From Dermanyssus gallinae (taxonomy: Eukaryota > Arthropoda > Arachnida > Mesostigmata > Dermanyssidae), in NCBI GenBank assembly GCA_003439945.1, contig QVRM01005238.1, forward strand, positions 166,883 through 230,882: a stretch of 64,000 bases of DNA, written 5' to 3'. Made by a program: the position numbers and the translations under genes. The notes below the pieces were generated by a model. The model had not been told where the DNA came from, did not search any database, and saw only the letters and a list, made by a program, of their open reading frames with translations. Of this stretch, positions 43,240-54,660 are shown piece by piece (position 1 is the first letter of the stretch; each line of letters opens with the position of its first letter).

Positions 43240-43390
43240 CTTCGAAGAAATGCTAAGTGTTATAGAGCCTGAAAGGGTGTAGAGGAATCCGGGTTTTGTG
43301 GGTTTGTGAGCCCCACACTATGTAGTAACGCAGGCTGCTAGTGACGCACGTGCATTCTGCATTCCCGAAATCCTCCAGAAAAACCTCCAT
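43240..43390 (+). mobile_element. SINE-B copy 3
   Basis: Plus-strand copy of the family: GAGGAATCCGGGTTTTGTGG, GGTTTGTGAGCCCCACAC, GCAGGCTGCTAGTGACGCA, and CATTCCCGAAATCCTCC followed by AGAAAAAC. The poly-A tail has decayed and no TSD is clear. Compared with the 33892 copy it has a short insertion (TATGTAG) in the centre. Confidence 0.78.
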
Positions 43391-43394
43391 CCAT

Positions 43395-43940
43395 ATGCGG
43401 CCGCCCTTACCAAGGCGGCGATGGCCATTATGTTATGGTTTGTTAAAGTGGATTTTAGGCATAACTAGACGTACAGTGAACCGAGTTTTTTGGCTGGTCG
43501 AAGACTGCCAAAAATATAGATATGCCACTAGTTATTCTCTAAATACGGCCAGATCAACGACGTTCTCCTATTGAACCTATATGGGCTTTCTCCTTTAGGT
43601 AAATATAGCAGCAAGGCAATGATTAATCAAATTTAACAGAATGTGTGAAAAACAACGAATGTAACCAGAGCAAGATTCGATCTCATTTACGAATATGCAA
43701 CGCCCCTGATCCTCTTGAAAATGGTGCGCAAAAAATATGAATCGAAATCGAAAAGAAACGCTTGAATCAAACTGTACGTATATCTATGAGCCCTGGACAA
43801 TTTGTGGCTTAATTTTGCTTAAATCATTTTGTAGCGGGCTTAGCTGGAACATACGTTTCTTAAATTTAAATTTAAGGCAAGCCAGAACTATCACGGGGCG
43901 TTTCATCAATTGTATGGGTTAATGTTTATAGTAAATCAAT
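43395..43940. other. No gene seen
   Basis: Unique, AT-rich sequence with short frames only. Confidence 0.4.
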
Positions 43941-43945
43941 ACGCG

Positions 43946-44162
43946 CAATCCAAGGAGGCTAGTAAGTAAAGTTTTCGGGTTGACCCTCAGCCAAAATTTA
44001 ACGTCCACGGACTGTTTTTCACATTGCTTCCTAGACGGGCCCCTATAAATACAATTGTGCAACGGTGGGGCTCAAACCCGCGCACCTATGTGTCTCCTCC
44101 GGTCGCGAGGCGCAGATTTAAGCCACCACGCCACCACCGGGCTCGACAATCCAAGGAGGCTA
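43946..44162 (-). mobile_element. SINE-A copy 3 with 16-bp TSD
   Basis: CAATCCAAGGAGGCTA is duplicated at 43946-43961 and 44147-44162, giving a 185-bp body (43962-44146), the same length as copy 2. Minus orientation: GTCGAGCCCGGTGG at 44146 downwards, box B-like GGTTTGAGCCCC (complement about 44069-44080), and a tail reading CCCGAAAACTTTACTTAC. The tail is a short ACTTA-type repeat, not poly-A, which helps define the family. Confidence 0.9.
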
Positions 44163-44169
44163 CAGAATA

Positions 44170-44520
44170 TTGACAGCATCTCCGAATTGTCTCACAGCGA
44201 GCGTAGGCGTTAGGTAGGAAGCTAGTTACTGGAGCCGTTATTTCATAGCGCAAACTTGCTACTCTGTTTAGGCGACTCCTATACACATGACACAGCCATC
44301 TGTGTAGTACGACTCATTTTCCCACACCTTGGCTCGGTATCCTGCTCGCGCAGGTCTGGCGGCGTCGCGGTCGAGGCGCGTGCGCCCATTTTCCCTCCCC
44401 ACTCCAATTAGTTCATTGCGCAGCAGTATACTTGTAGGCTTTCCCGTGAGCCTTACGCGCATAATCCGCTTTTTCTCTCGATGTAGTAAAAATATAATTA
44501 GTTTGAGATCACTGAATAAT
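44170..44520. other. No gene seen
   Basis: Unique sequence upstream of the long TA tract. Confidence 0.4.
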
Positions 44521-44521
44521 A

Positions 44522-44715
<194 letters not shown>

Positions 44716-44718
<3 letters not shown>

Positions 44719-44743
44719 GTAGTTCAATGAGTTCTTAGAATGA
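44716..44743 (+). repeat. mariner left terminal inverted repeat
   Basis: 28 bp beginning CAGGTAGTTCAATGAG; position 14 is G here and A in the other end. Preceded by the TA target duplicate at 44714-44715. Confidence 0.95.
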
Positions 44744-44781
44744 AAACCAAGAATTTTCCAAATCTTGTTTTAAAATTTATC

Positions 44782-45771
44782 TTATTCGATATACTCCCCG
44801 AGATGCTCAATACACTTTTCCCACCAAGATTTCAGAGCTTTTATACCTCTTAAGTAGAATTCCGCGTCTTTAGACTGAAAATAGGCATTGACAGCAGCCT
44901 TTCCAAAACGCTTTCCACCGAGACTATTCTTCAAATGTTCGAAGAGGAAATATTCAGAGGGGGCCAGGTCTGGAGAATAGGAAGGTTGTTCAATAAGTTC
45001 GAACCTCAGTTGGGCCAGTTTTGCCGATGCTTGCCGGGACTTGTGTGCAGGAGCATTGTCCTGGTGAAACAGGACAACCTTCTTCTGCAAAGCGGGCCGT
45101 TTCACGATGAGTTCTTGCTAAAGGCAGTCCAACAGTCTTGCATAATATTCTCCTGTGATCGTTTTACCGCTCTCAAGGTAGTCGACCAGCATTATTCTAC
45201 CTTCACCTTTCCGGTCAATGCCGTTGTTCGCACCCTCTTCGGAGGTCCTTCATCAGGTGCACACCATTGGCAAGATGCTTCTTGAGTCTCGGGAGTGTAG
45301 TGATGGACCCAGCTTTCATCGACGGTCATGAATCTGCGCCAAAAATCCGACGGATTGTTCGACATCTTGGCCAAATTTCGCTGTGAAGCGAAAACAGGCG
45401 CGTTTTTTTGGCCTTGGTTGAGCAAATGCGGCATCCATTTTTCTCTGAGCTCTTTCATCTTCAAGTTTTCGTATAGGATAAAATGCACACTACCTAAACT
45501 AATTCCTAATGCCTCCGCTATCTCCTTAATGTTCATTCGCTTATCTGTGCCAACGATGTTTCGCACTTTCTCTATGTTTTCCTCATCAGTTGCCGTTTTT
45601 TTGGCCTCCTGGACGTAGTTCATTCTCGGTGCTCCTGCGACCTCTTTTTAACACATTAATCCAGTTGGAAACAGTGGCAAAACATGGCGCAGAGTCACCG
45701 TACGTCTCGTCCAACCCAATTTTTACTTGGGTAGCATTCCAACCTTTGAAATAAAAATGCTTGATAACCAC
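44782..45771 (-). pseudogene. Mariner transposase, frameshifted
   Basis: Three minus-strand pieces reconstruct the order of a ~340-residue mariner transposase. Piece 1 (45586-45771) is the N-terminal helix-turn-helix region (FKGWNATQV, RGRRSTENE). Piece 2 (45192-45623) has the second helix-turn-helix (IKEIAEALGISLGSVHFIL) and the first catalytic Asp in FMTVDESWVHH (residue 102 of the piece). Piece 3 (44782-45105) has the second catalytic Asp in FHQDNAPAH and ends with KSWWEKCIEHLGEYIE. Lesions: a frame change at a 7-T run (45596-45602), another near 45190, and an in-frame TAG at 45118-45120. In YSPDLAPSEYFLF the third catalytic position, 34 residues after the second Asp, is Glu (GAA) instead of the Asp of typical DD34D mariners. 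Confidence 0.93.
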
Positions 45772-45941
45772 TCGAAACTATTTTTTCTTCATTTTTAAAA
45801 ATCACGCCGATACGTTGCACGGGAAAAGCTATCAAACGAAATCGCAACGGCCAATCACCATAATATTTTGCGTGCTAGCAGTCGAAAAGTTGCAGTTCCT
45901 AATAGCGGTGGAAGCGCGCCAAAATTCGAATTATAAAAAGC

Positions 45942-45969
45942 TCATTCTAAGAACTTATTGAACTACCTG
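45942..45969 (-). repeat. mariner right terminal inverted repeat
   Basis: Reverse complement of the left end with one mismatch; followed by the TA target duplicate at 45970-45971. Confidence 0.95.
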
Positions 45970-45994
45970 TATATATATATATATATATATATAT
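45970..45994. repeat. (TA)n, right side of mariner insertion
   Basis: Continuation of the TA tract interrupted by the mariner. Confidence 0.9.
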
Positions 45995-45999
45995 GTGCA

Positions 46000-46670
46000 T
46001 CTATGCGTATGGTTATATATACGGATCGAAAATTTCTGGTACGTATATATAAAGAAATAGATTTGTTTATTCTCCCGGTGTTGTTGTTCCCCGATTACTT
46101 GTGCCACCTTCTTTCCCACTCTTTGAGACATATTCTAGGATTGTGCTTTGATCTCTATGTCGTAACTATATACTCATGACTCGTCTCCTGTAATTATGCA
46201 TTGAAGCAATCTAGAGTCTTCTACTACCGCCTGGAGGTTCAATTCGGGCATTTCCCGGCGGGCGTTTATTTAATAGAAATTCAACATTTTTTAGAATGGA
46301 CTTCGCTGCCAGTCTTTCGACCTATAAAATATCGGTCTAGACAACAAGTGTCACAACTGATCCATAAGATATGTCCAATATCCCAGTATTTTCCCTGATG
46401 GTAATTCGGGAATTGTTGAGTATATATCACGAACTTGACCGAAACAATAACGTATTCTTTTATTATTGACGTCGAAGGCCTTCCCGAAAGGGGTCATCTC
46501 CGGTCTCTTCGCGAAACCGATGGTACCATGTAGACACCGTAACACTGCGTGATCATCACATTTCCACCGCTTTAGAGCACATGATTTAGTTTTTAACACA
46601 GAACTTGATGCAGATTTGTTGCTCTTTCATTAATATAAACAAATTTCAGAGTACTTACACTTAGCAATCG
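46000..46670. other. No gene seen
   Basis: Unique AT-rich sequence with frames of up to 82 codons, none recognisable. Confidence 0.4.
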
Positions 46671-46675
46671 GCCTT

Positions 46676-46677
46676 CG

Positions 46678-46712
<35 letters not shown>
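46676..46712. repeat. (TA)n microsatellite
   Basis: TA run with one C interruption. Confidence 0.92.
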
Positions 46713-46714
<2 letters not shown>

Positions 46715-48170
46715 GTGTGTGCATGCACATACGTCTAAAACACGTCTGATTAGTATATGTTGTAACGTGTTGTACCCGCGTATATTCTCGTCGATGTGCG
46801 CTGTATTGCGGCAGTCTATAGAGGGTCCGGTGGCGCTCTCTGCGGCGGGTCCACGAAACGCATTTGGGATGCCTACTGCCGGGCTCGCCGGGGGGCGCCA
46901 CCAGTCTCGTGGATGCGCTAACGAATCGTAGCGGTGGGATGGCTGCTGCTGCTGCTGTAGCGGCGTGGTCGTGGGCCGTGGGAACCAGCAGGAGCTGCAC
47001 AGGGGGGTGAATGACTATTATTGTGACAGTTTGTCGTTACTGAAGACAGATGAGTCAGTCGGGTGGGGCTGCTGCTGTGACGAAGGCGCACGGGACACAA
47101 GCACGGCCCTATTGAGAGCGATTCATGCAGGCCGTCGGCCACAAGAACCGGCGCCTGCGCGATGGGGGTGGAAGGAAAAGGGCAGAAAGTAGGCGCTTCG
47201 AGCTCGCTACGTGGTGCCTTTCGAGGTTACGTGGCGTTATTTGCGGGCCACGCGAGGAACCCGCGGCGTTCATGGTCTACCGTTGGCGCTGCCTATGCAC
47301 CACTTGGTTTCAGACTCAAGCTGCGAGCCGAGATCCTCTTATTTAGATGGCGGCGCCAATTCACACAGCTCGGGCGCGTCAAGCAGCGCTTGACACCAGG
47401 CAGATTCTGATAGGATCGTTAGAGACACGGCCAAGAGACATAGATAAAGCAAGCGAGCGAACAAGAGGATATAAAGAGAGAGAGAGAAAGCTCTTCGTAT
47501 TATTTATTGTTGGCAACTTACCGTTCGTTCACGAGGCGGATGAAAACCACACGATAGCTATCCCTTTCAAACGTATTCGTGACCGTTTTAAAAAAAAATC
47601 AATTACCAGAAACATTGCAGTTGATAGTTTGGCACATTCGAGATTGATACGCCGTCCAGCGTGTCAATTTCACCGTAACAGAAGTAAGTCTGAAATTCAA
47701 CTAAATAGTTACTTTTGGCGGTATACTCTTTCATTGTAATGCCTCATTGAAAAAAAACATTGAAAAGTCATAGCTAGAATGAAGCACTCTGAAGGAAGCT
47801 ATAAGCTGGTTTAGTCATGCGAGACGCCAAGCGGGGGCCACTAAACTACTAATACTCTCTTTACCAATATTACTACTGCTATTAAATGTTTCCATAGTCA
47901 GTTTAGTCATCTTGTTCTTGCCGATTTGACTGCACGTTATGCGGGCTAAGGCTGGTAGACGACAGCTGTAAGGATGGGCCTTGAACGTCGAGGGCGGCCG
48001 TACAAAAGGAGATGTACCTATTAATAGCACTCCTAGAAGCAATGTGTTGCGCGTAATATTCTGCCATTAGTGTTAATATTATTATTACAATTTTCTTATT
48101 GTCTAATGTTTATAATTGTGATGAATGAACGCTTCCGCATATATGAGTTAATTTTGTGTTAGCCCGTGGC
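46715..48170. other. No confirmed gene; GC-rich segment at 46.8-47.4 kb
   Basis: 46820-47420 is GC-rich and CpG-rich with overlapping frames on both strands, resembling a promoter or 5' region but without any exon that I can support. A GAGAGAGAGA block sits at 47475-47490. The rest is AT-rich. Confidence 0.35.
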
Positions 48171-48180
48171 GCCTATACTA

Positions 48181-48556
48181 GCCGCGTTTCCTCTACAAAC
48201 AGCCAATGACATCATCTGCCTCAGAAACTCTGCTTTGCGTGGGTCGCTCGTGCGTTTTGCGATATCCCTGAAAATCTTTACAGCACCAACACTTATAAGA
48301 CTTGGTGTCTCCAAAGTAATGGAGTACTTATAAGACTTGGTGACTTGGTGTCTCCAAAGTAGCAAGAAATGGTAGCAGTGTTTCTAATTTAAATAATATA
48401 CGTAATATTCAATTAGTATAATTGTGAGATGTGGACCTCCGTTTGACCTTTATTGTTGTCTATCTCAGTCCACGGCGTCCACATTGGGAGCCGCGTTACT
48501 CCTACAGACAGCCAAAGACAGCATCTGTCTTAGAAACTTTGGCTTGCGTCGATCTC
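48181..48556 (-). repeat. Diverged duplication that keeps a peptide frame
   Basis: 48181-48241 and 48489-48551 are direct repeats with about 80 percent identity by eye. On the minus strand both encode nearly the same peptide in a corresponding frame: FLRQMMSLAVCRGNAAS and FLRQMLSLAVCRSNAAP. Between them is a further local duplication: ACTTATAAGACTTGG...TCTCCAAAGTA at 48291-48318 and 48326-48361. The conserved peptide suggests origin from a coding sequence, perhaps a mobile element, but I do not recognise the family. Confidence 0.55.
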
Positions 48557-48569
48557 GTGTGATCTCTTA

Positions 48570-49440
48570 AATGCTTCTAGGTAAACATGTGTGGAAGAAG
48601 TCAGTTTCGTTACCAGTTGGCCTCAGGATATCCAATGCGATAGGTACGAAAATGTATCTCGTCGTCAGTTCAGAATATTTACTCCTTTTCACGGTTTCCG
48701 CAGATTCGGCTAGTCATCCTGGCTCGCCTGAGCTTTTCGCAAGTAGGATACGGTTGCTATGCACGAGACACTCACGTCCCAAACTGAACGGGTCCATCAA
48801 ATAGCTTTACCGGTAGCTGGCAAGCCTCTTGGTTTGGGTGTGGATAGTATACCAGCCCTGCTAGGAGCTGTTAGGAACGCGCCGTTGAGTTCTGCATGTC
48901 TGAAGGATCAGTAAGTGTACATCATTTGAATCCACGACTTTCCACATGGTTTGCATTAAAATGGATCACAAACCTATCCTCAGTGCGTACACCATGCGGA
49001 ACGAATTAAAATCCTGCATGGCGCCGATCTGAGGCGAGCGAAGGGCTTTGAGAAAGTCTCCGCTTAAGGGATTTTGTGTCGCTTGGTTGTTTGAGGGTTT
49101 CTTAAACTGCTCTGGCCGATTTTATTCCTATGTACTTATCCAGCGCTCTGATGGTATGATATGCTTAGTTGTCCCATCCTTGCCTTTGGATCCCGTAGCT
49201 TCCTCAATCAGCGGCTCTGCCAGAAAACCAAACTGGATTAGTAAAACGGCATAGCAGGCGGGGTCAATAGCATTTTCGATTATTCCGACGCCAGGACCAC
49301 CACCCTCGCGTATTAGCTCTTATCCACGTATTCCTTTGTAAATCGATGGTCAGAACTTAGCTTAGTATCTCTGTGCTAGCTCCGTTGCTGGCAGATCTTC
49401 TAGTATGATGGCGCGGGAGGTGTTCGTAAGCAATTGTTAA
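48570..49440. other. No confirmed gene; may include 5' part of the adjacent LINE
   Basis: A plus frame of 77 codons at 48571-48804 has no clear motif. No endonuclease motif was recognised, so the 5' limit of the LINE at 49.45 kb is unknown. Confidence 0.35.
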
Positions 49441-49449
49441 ATCTTGATG

Positions 49450-51310
49450 ATCCGAGGTTGTGGGTGCATGCTTACCAGTCGTGGATGAACCCATAACAGA
49501 ATCCAGACTAGAGGAGGTCCATCTGCTCTGAAGAGCACAAAGGAAACCTCATGCATATGTAAGCTAATTTCGTAAGGGGTTACGGTACTCACTGAGTGAC
49601 GAGCAGGTAGAGCGTCACTTTACGAATCTTCTATTTAATTCCGACGTAGAGAACTTTGCTTGAGTTGCTTGAGTGAAGAGGTTGAGTATAAGCTTACCCT
49701 GAAACAGAACACGATGCATTTACCCTTTAAGAAAAATGAAGTGTGCCAAATTGTACGATTCCTTCCTAGGCCGAAAAAGAGCGGGCCAGAGCAGATCTAC
49801 TATGAACTCTGGGTGCAGTCAGAGCCGTTCGTAATAAGAACCCTCTATGATTTATTTAATGAGACTATGAAGGATGCTTAAGGTTTGGCGTCTTGGCAGG
49901 CTCCGTCTGCTATCCTTGTGCAGCTATAAATCGCCTCCGAAGCAGTTCGGCATCAGGGAGGGCATGACGACCCACGACGCAATCCACGTTCTTCAGTATA
50001 AGGTACAGCGGACTGTGGCCCGTTCAGAAAGCCGCCTGTGTGCAGTCTTTATTGACTGCGTCAAGGCCTTTGGCAAGACTCCGCGCAACATGATCGACTA
50101 TCTCAGACAGACTGGCATAGGTGGAGCTCTTGTTATTTATTAGTTAGTCGTAGTTTCTTCGACGATAACACATTGTTCGTCAAAAGAAGGAGAGGCGTGC
50201 TTGAGTTAACGTAGAATGTCCTCGCAGTTTCCTCAGGGGGAACCATTGAACTGCATTTTGCTCACGCTGCTTCTTGCTGCTGTTTTTCGCTATGTGCGCC
50301 AAGAGTTTCAACATTCCGTGATAATAATGCATGCTGATAACATCGTCGCTGGTGACCGTAACAATAGTGTTATCTAGCGCACTAACGCCATTGTAGAGGC
50401 GTATCTCATCGAAAAAGGGCTGGACAAATTCACATAAAACCAAGCCGGTTAAGTTTTGCGACAGGTGACGTTTGGCTGCAAGCGACGTTATTCGTTGCTG
50501 TAAGAGGTCAATAGAGTTTTCAAACTTCAATCCCTTGCTTCGGGTCTTCGGATACACTATAGGGAAACGTCGTTAGTGGCGTACGTCAAGACCAGTGTAA
50601 GTTTGGCACTGGCAGGGCAGTAAACGTATGTCGGCTGGTTGTCGGTATGGCAATGCGCTTGTTTATACTGAAGACCCTACCAACGTTGGCATATAGTTTT
50701 TTCTCTAAGCTCTTGGTTAAGTCAAGTCCTATCAGTAGTTGAATTTATTTGCTTGAGAAATGCTTCGTACTGTACATGAAGCGAGTGCTTCTCTGCCGTT
50801 CGATTAGGTCGATCATCCACTTTGTAAATGTATTGTCGGACTTTGCGTCGATGGTGGATATGTTTTGGCTTAGGCTGCGTATACCTGTGGCGGCGCCACT
50901 TAACCAGTTCGTGGGGGTGTAGCGACGCCAAATCGCGGCGGCAGCGACGGAGGTAAGAGCATTTAACGTCCTTGAGCCTTTTTGGTTGTGGGTGGCCTGC
51001 GATGACCGGCACGTCCCTTCCAGGTTTATCGTACACTGGTTCCATCACCTCGTATGCTCTCGTGGGGAGTCTCCGGAGTACTGTAGTGCTCAGTGTATTG
51101 GTCGGTTCTGTTCGCAGCAATGCTCCACACGGTAGGTTTTTCGGAAATGCAACAAAGGTCTCTGCGCTTCCTCTTTTGGTGGAACGGCAGAACAACAACA
51201 TTGATTTAAATATATATTAACATAAAACAGATTATCAAAATCAGATAATTTTAATTCAAATGAACTATGTTATATATTATATTTAAGTGAAATAAATATG
51301 CTTGATAACG
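49450..51310 (+). pseudogene. Heavily mutated LINE copy, same family as 31-33 kb
   Basis: Scattered frames align in order with the 31-kb LINE protein. They include ACLPVVDEPITESRLEEVHLL and RKPHAYV (49465-49570), LSDEQVERHFTNLLFN (near 49600), TLKQNTMHLPF...SGPEQIYYELWVQSEP (49690-49830), KQFGI...THDAIHVLQ and AVFIDCVKAFGKTPR (49940-50090), MHADNIV at the YADD position (near 50330), EKCFVLYMKRVL (50755-50800) and ACDDRHVPSRFIVHWFHHLVCS (50990-51060). The 3' UTR motif AGTGAAATAAAT is at 51286-51297. Many stops and frameshifts make it dead. The YADD motif has become HADN. The RT segment between RLRLLSL and PPKQFGI is missing, as in the 31-kb copy but with a larger gap. Minus-strand frames here are shadows. 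Confidence 0.85.
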
Positions 51311-51314
51311 TAGG

Positions 51315-52110
51315 TTCATCTAAGTACCACCCGTCAAATTGATTCTGCAACCGGGAAACTAGGTTTAATAAAGCTAAGCTATACAGAACCATGCCTAATG
51401 CTTTGTAGTCTCTGAGCCAAAGTTTCCAGCTACTCCGGCCTGATGAGATAAAACCGCCGCTAGAATTTTTCGTTTATTGATTGGCCTGACTATCGTATTG
51501 GCCGTTCTTCGCAATGTCGATCCACAGGATGTTGGAGCAAATGAAGCTATTTTTTTTCTTGAGGGCGGTGAGGGCCGCGCCAGAAGATATGTGTAAACAA
51601 AACAAGGGCACGGCTTCGTTTAAAACATTACTTATGAATATGCTTGTGCTTGTTGAGAGGCTGTCCTCATAAGGAAACGGTTTAGTCAAGCATGTTACTC
51701 AAATAACGTGGCCGCCGACTCAGAGGGATTATAATGAGCTGGTGGTCATTTGTCTTGCAGTGTATTTGCTTATGGCTTCTAACGCAGACAGAGTACAACC
51801 TCGCCTGCGATCGGAAAAACACGAAAGGAAAACTAGCTGAACAGATGATCATGACGAAGGATCGGGGGTGGGGTCAATTGTTTACCCTCCGTGGAAATCT
51901 AATGGAGAAAACGTGTTTGAATTGGTCTGTTGTGCAGAAACTAGCGGGCACCAGGCCGCAGCAGATTGTCGCGCGCCGACCAAATTGTGGTTGACGGGCG
52001 GACCGACGCAACGAATCGTGAGAGGCCTAAGGCAATGAAGCATTGATTTAAACTGGCAACTTCCAGCATTGCTGGTTGCAGTTCTGCAGTTTCAGATTCG
52101 ACGGCCATTT
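51315..52110. other. No gene seen
   Basis: Unique sequence; frames of 71-86 codons without recognisable motifs. Confidence 0.4.
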
Positions 52111-52301
52111 GATGGGGGATGGGGGGGGGCGGTGGAGATGATTATTTGAGCGACTTGAATACCTCATTGGGAGTGATTCAAGTCGCCCAAAACGACGATG
52201 ACCAGTCTACTACAACAGTGACGACGTCAACGACCCCCAGTGCCCGAACTCGCAACACATCGCGGCTGAGGGGGTATCTGTGTTGGGGGTGTGTCGAGCT
52301 G

Positions 52302-52495
52302 TGTGGGCGCGTACTTTTTTTTGTAATGCTGAAACCTTTCAGCATTAATACGGGGGATTACGGGAATCGTGATGTACATGCGTCACCACAGCCAGTGGCT
52401 AGTGTGGGACTCACAAACCCACTAACACCCGCCTCGCCCCCACCCCCCCTTGGAACGGTAACTGCTAGGCATCGCTTCGTATGTGGGCGCGTACT
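52302..52495 (-). mobile_element. SINE-B copy 4 with 14-bp TSD
   Basis: TGTGGGCGCGTACT flanks the body at 52302-52315 and 52482-52495. The T run after 52315 is the complement of poly-A. Family blocks are TTACGGGAATCGTGATG, CAGTGGCTAGTGTGGGACTCACAAACCCACTAACACCC and the C-rich run before GGAACGGTAACTG. The tail-proximal part carries a small palindrome GCTGAAACCTTTCAGC (52328-52343) not present in the other copies. Confidence 0.87.
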
Positions 52496-52499
52496 AAGC

Positions 52500-54660
52500 A
52501 CGAGTAGCTGCGTCGTCGTCTGCCGCTACGGTTGCTACCGCCGGCTGCAGCAAAATAGCGGAATAGGCAGTAGGCCGACGATAGAGAAACAGACTGGCAG
52601 ACAGACAGGTCATTTGTATACACGAGCGCCGCCTCCCATGTGCCTCCTCGTCGGAGCTGGAATCTACTGGGACACCTTGAATCTTGAAAGGGATGGCCGC
52701 CATTCAGCTGCCAGCCGACAAACCAACCATTTGACGCCCCTCTACAGAAGAAGAAGAAGAAGGGGCTGTATCAGCCGCAGCAGTAGAACTAGATAGAAGC
52801 AGACCCCATTGCTGCGAGAGCAGCGCGGAGGTCGCGGCTGGCCCAGGAGGTCGCGGCTGGAGATGTAAGCGTACAAATAGCGGCGGCAGAAGCAGCAGCA
52901 GGAGCACATGGACCGCATGCCCTCCTTTCTCTCGCGACGCGACTCTGTAGCGGGTATCCCAAAACAACAACAACAACAATGGCGACGGGGGCCGTCGTTA
53001 AGGAGTAAGCGCGCGTATCTCTGAGTAGGAGCTGGGAAAGAGCGGGCATAGCAGAGAGAACAGTACGGCTAACGTGTACAGAGTGCTACAGGGGTACATG
53101 AAGTGCGGGAAAGAATTGGAGGGGAGGAGTACATCCTTCCTATTTGGCTGGCTGGCGGCTGACTCTCTGACAGGGGTGATGGTCTGTCGGGCGGTCGGTG
53201 GGTCGTCGGTGTTTGGCTGCTGGTGGGTAGTTGTTCTTCTTCGACGAAGCGGGAAAGGACGAATCAGGAAAGGGCAGATGTTGGGCGCGTATCTCTTCTC
53301 CTGGGTCGGTATCGTCTTTTGAGCGCGCGCGTTCTCTCTGTCGTCTCCCTCTCCGCGCGTCTATTGTCGTCGTGGTTGTCTACGTCGTAAGAGGGGAGGG
53401 CGGGGGGGGTGTTGCCACTGCCGCCTCCGCCCCGCTAGTACCAGCAACGTCAAGAGACGGGTGTTGTTGACGGGAGACGAAGGGTTCTGTACTAGTCTTG
53501 CTTGGGCAACTCCTGCTGCTGCTGATGGTACTACGACGGCAGGCGGTGGTGGCGGCGGCGATTCCCGCAGCTTCCGCTACTCGTTGTGTTTACTGCCCTC
53601 CCTCTCACGAGCTCCAACAAACTCCATCACCTCTCTCAGCATCATCATCATCATAATCATCATCTCGTTGTCCTCGACCTCCTGGTTCCCCTCCTCCTCC
53701 TCCTCATTGTAGTGCGGCTGCTGCGGCTTGCTTGTTCCCTTCCTTTCTTCATACCTTCCTTCTTCTCGACGTCTCTCGACGACGGTGCTGTAAGTGAGCG
53801 GGGGCGAGTGAAGCCACTGCCGGCTGCCGCCACCGATATACCGCATTAACGACGATTTAGAAAGCGACGGTAGCAGCAGCAGCTGCAGCAGCAGAAGCAG
53901 CCGAAGAAGAAGACACGTAGAAGCCGCGGCCACCGTAGAAATCGTAGTGATCGTACCACTAGTAAATGTAGTCCCAGCATTAGCGCCAGCAGCAGTAGCA
54001 GTAGCAGCAGCAGAAGAAAAAGAAGAAGAAATACAAGAACAACAACAGGACAGAGAAACCCCCGCAAGGAGTCGTTGTCGCCGCCGCTAAGTTCGCTGTC
54101 ATTTTCGACCCCCCCCCCCTTACCCCGTAAGCAGCGTCTGAACCGACCGGTCGCCACAGCGTCGGCCTGCAGCAGGGGCGGCTTCCTCTTTGGCCGTTTT
54201 CGCCGCCGCCGCCCCCTTTTAGTAGCAACAGGAGCAACAGCACCAGATGGTGATGCTAATGGTGCCGACGAAGATCATAATAATCACCCCAGAGCAGAAA
54301 CTGCTGTAAAAGAGGCACGGAAACCCCAACGTCGTGGTTTTCGTTACCGCTATTGTCGTTGTTGTTATTTTGTTGTTGTCGTTGTCGGCCACGTCGTCTT
54401 TTAGCGACGCCCATGTTGGCCTTTAAACTAGAGACGTAGAGGCGTCTGCACGTTTCGGCGTCGCTGCTGCAACTGCCGCCGACGCCGCCGCCGCCGCTTC
54501 AGTTGCCCACGACGTCAAGGTGGGGAACGACCACGACAACCCTAGAAAACGTGGAGAAGCAACGCACGCTACGGCTTCTCTCTGCTCTCATTCTTCTTCC
54601 CGCCGCTCTCAGCGTCGTCGCCGGCGCCCCTGACGTCTTCGACGCCTCCGCCCCCTAATC
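52500..54660. other. GC-rich, triplet-rich region, no confirmed gene
   Basis: Contains AGA (52748-52765), AAC (52964-52978), GCT/GGC (53515-53560), ATC (53638-53665), CTC (53690-53706), AGC/CAG (53868-54020), GAA (54010-54030), GTT (54355-54380) and GCC (54478-54498) tracts. Also a 15-bp direct repeat GGAGGTCGCGGCTGG at 52828 and 52846. CpG is frequent. Open frames on both strands reach 225 codons (52119-52796), but they follow triplet bias and carry no domain that I recognise. A promoter or first exon could be hidden here. Confidence 0.45.

Larger units (their letters stand above)
44716..45969 (-). mobile_element. mariner-family DNA transposon, 1254 bp, complete ends
   Basis: The ends are 28-bp terminal inverted repeats (44716-44743 and 45942-45969) starting CAGGTAGTTCAAT and differing at one position. 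They are flanked by TA on both sides, the duplicated mariner target. Size, TIR length and encoded transposase (minus strand) all fit the mariner/Tc1 superfamily. Cut-and-paste movement is no longer possible from this copy because the transposase is broken, though its ends could in principle be recognised by an enzyme from elsewhere. It sits inside a (TA)n tract: 36 bp of TA on the left, about 24 bp on the right. Confidence 0.95.

Noticed and set aside
44935..45618. Plus-strand frames of 96-116 codons inside the mariner
   Set aside because: Antisense shadows of the minus-strand transposase, which carries the conserved catalytic motifs.
50180..51201. Minus-strand frames of 125 and 159 codons
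   Set aside because: The plus strand here aligns with the LINE protein through to its C-terminus, so the minus frames are shadows.
52119..52796. 225-codon plus frame
   Set aside because: It runs straight through a SINE-B insertion and triplet DNA, and no domain is recognisable.
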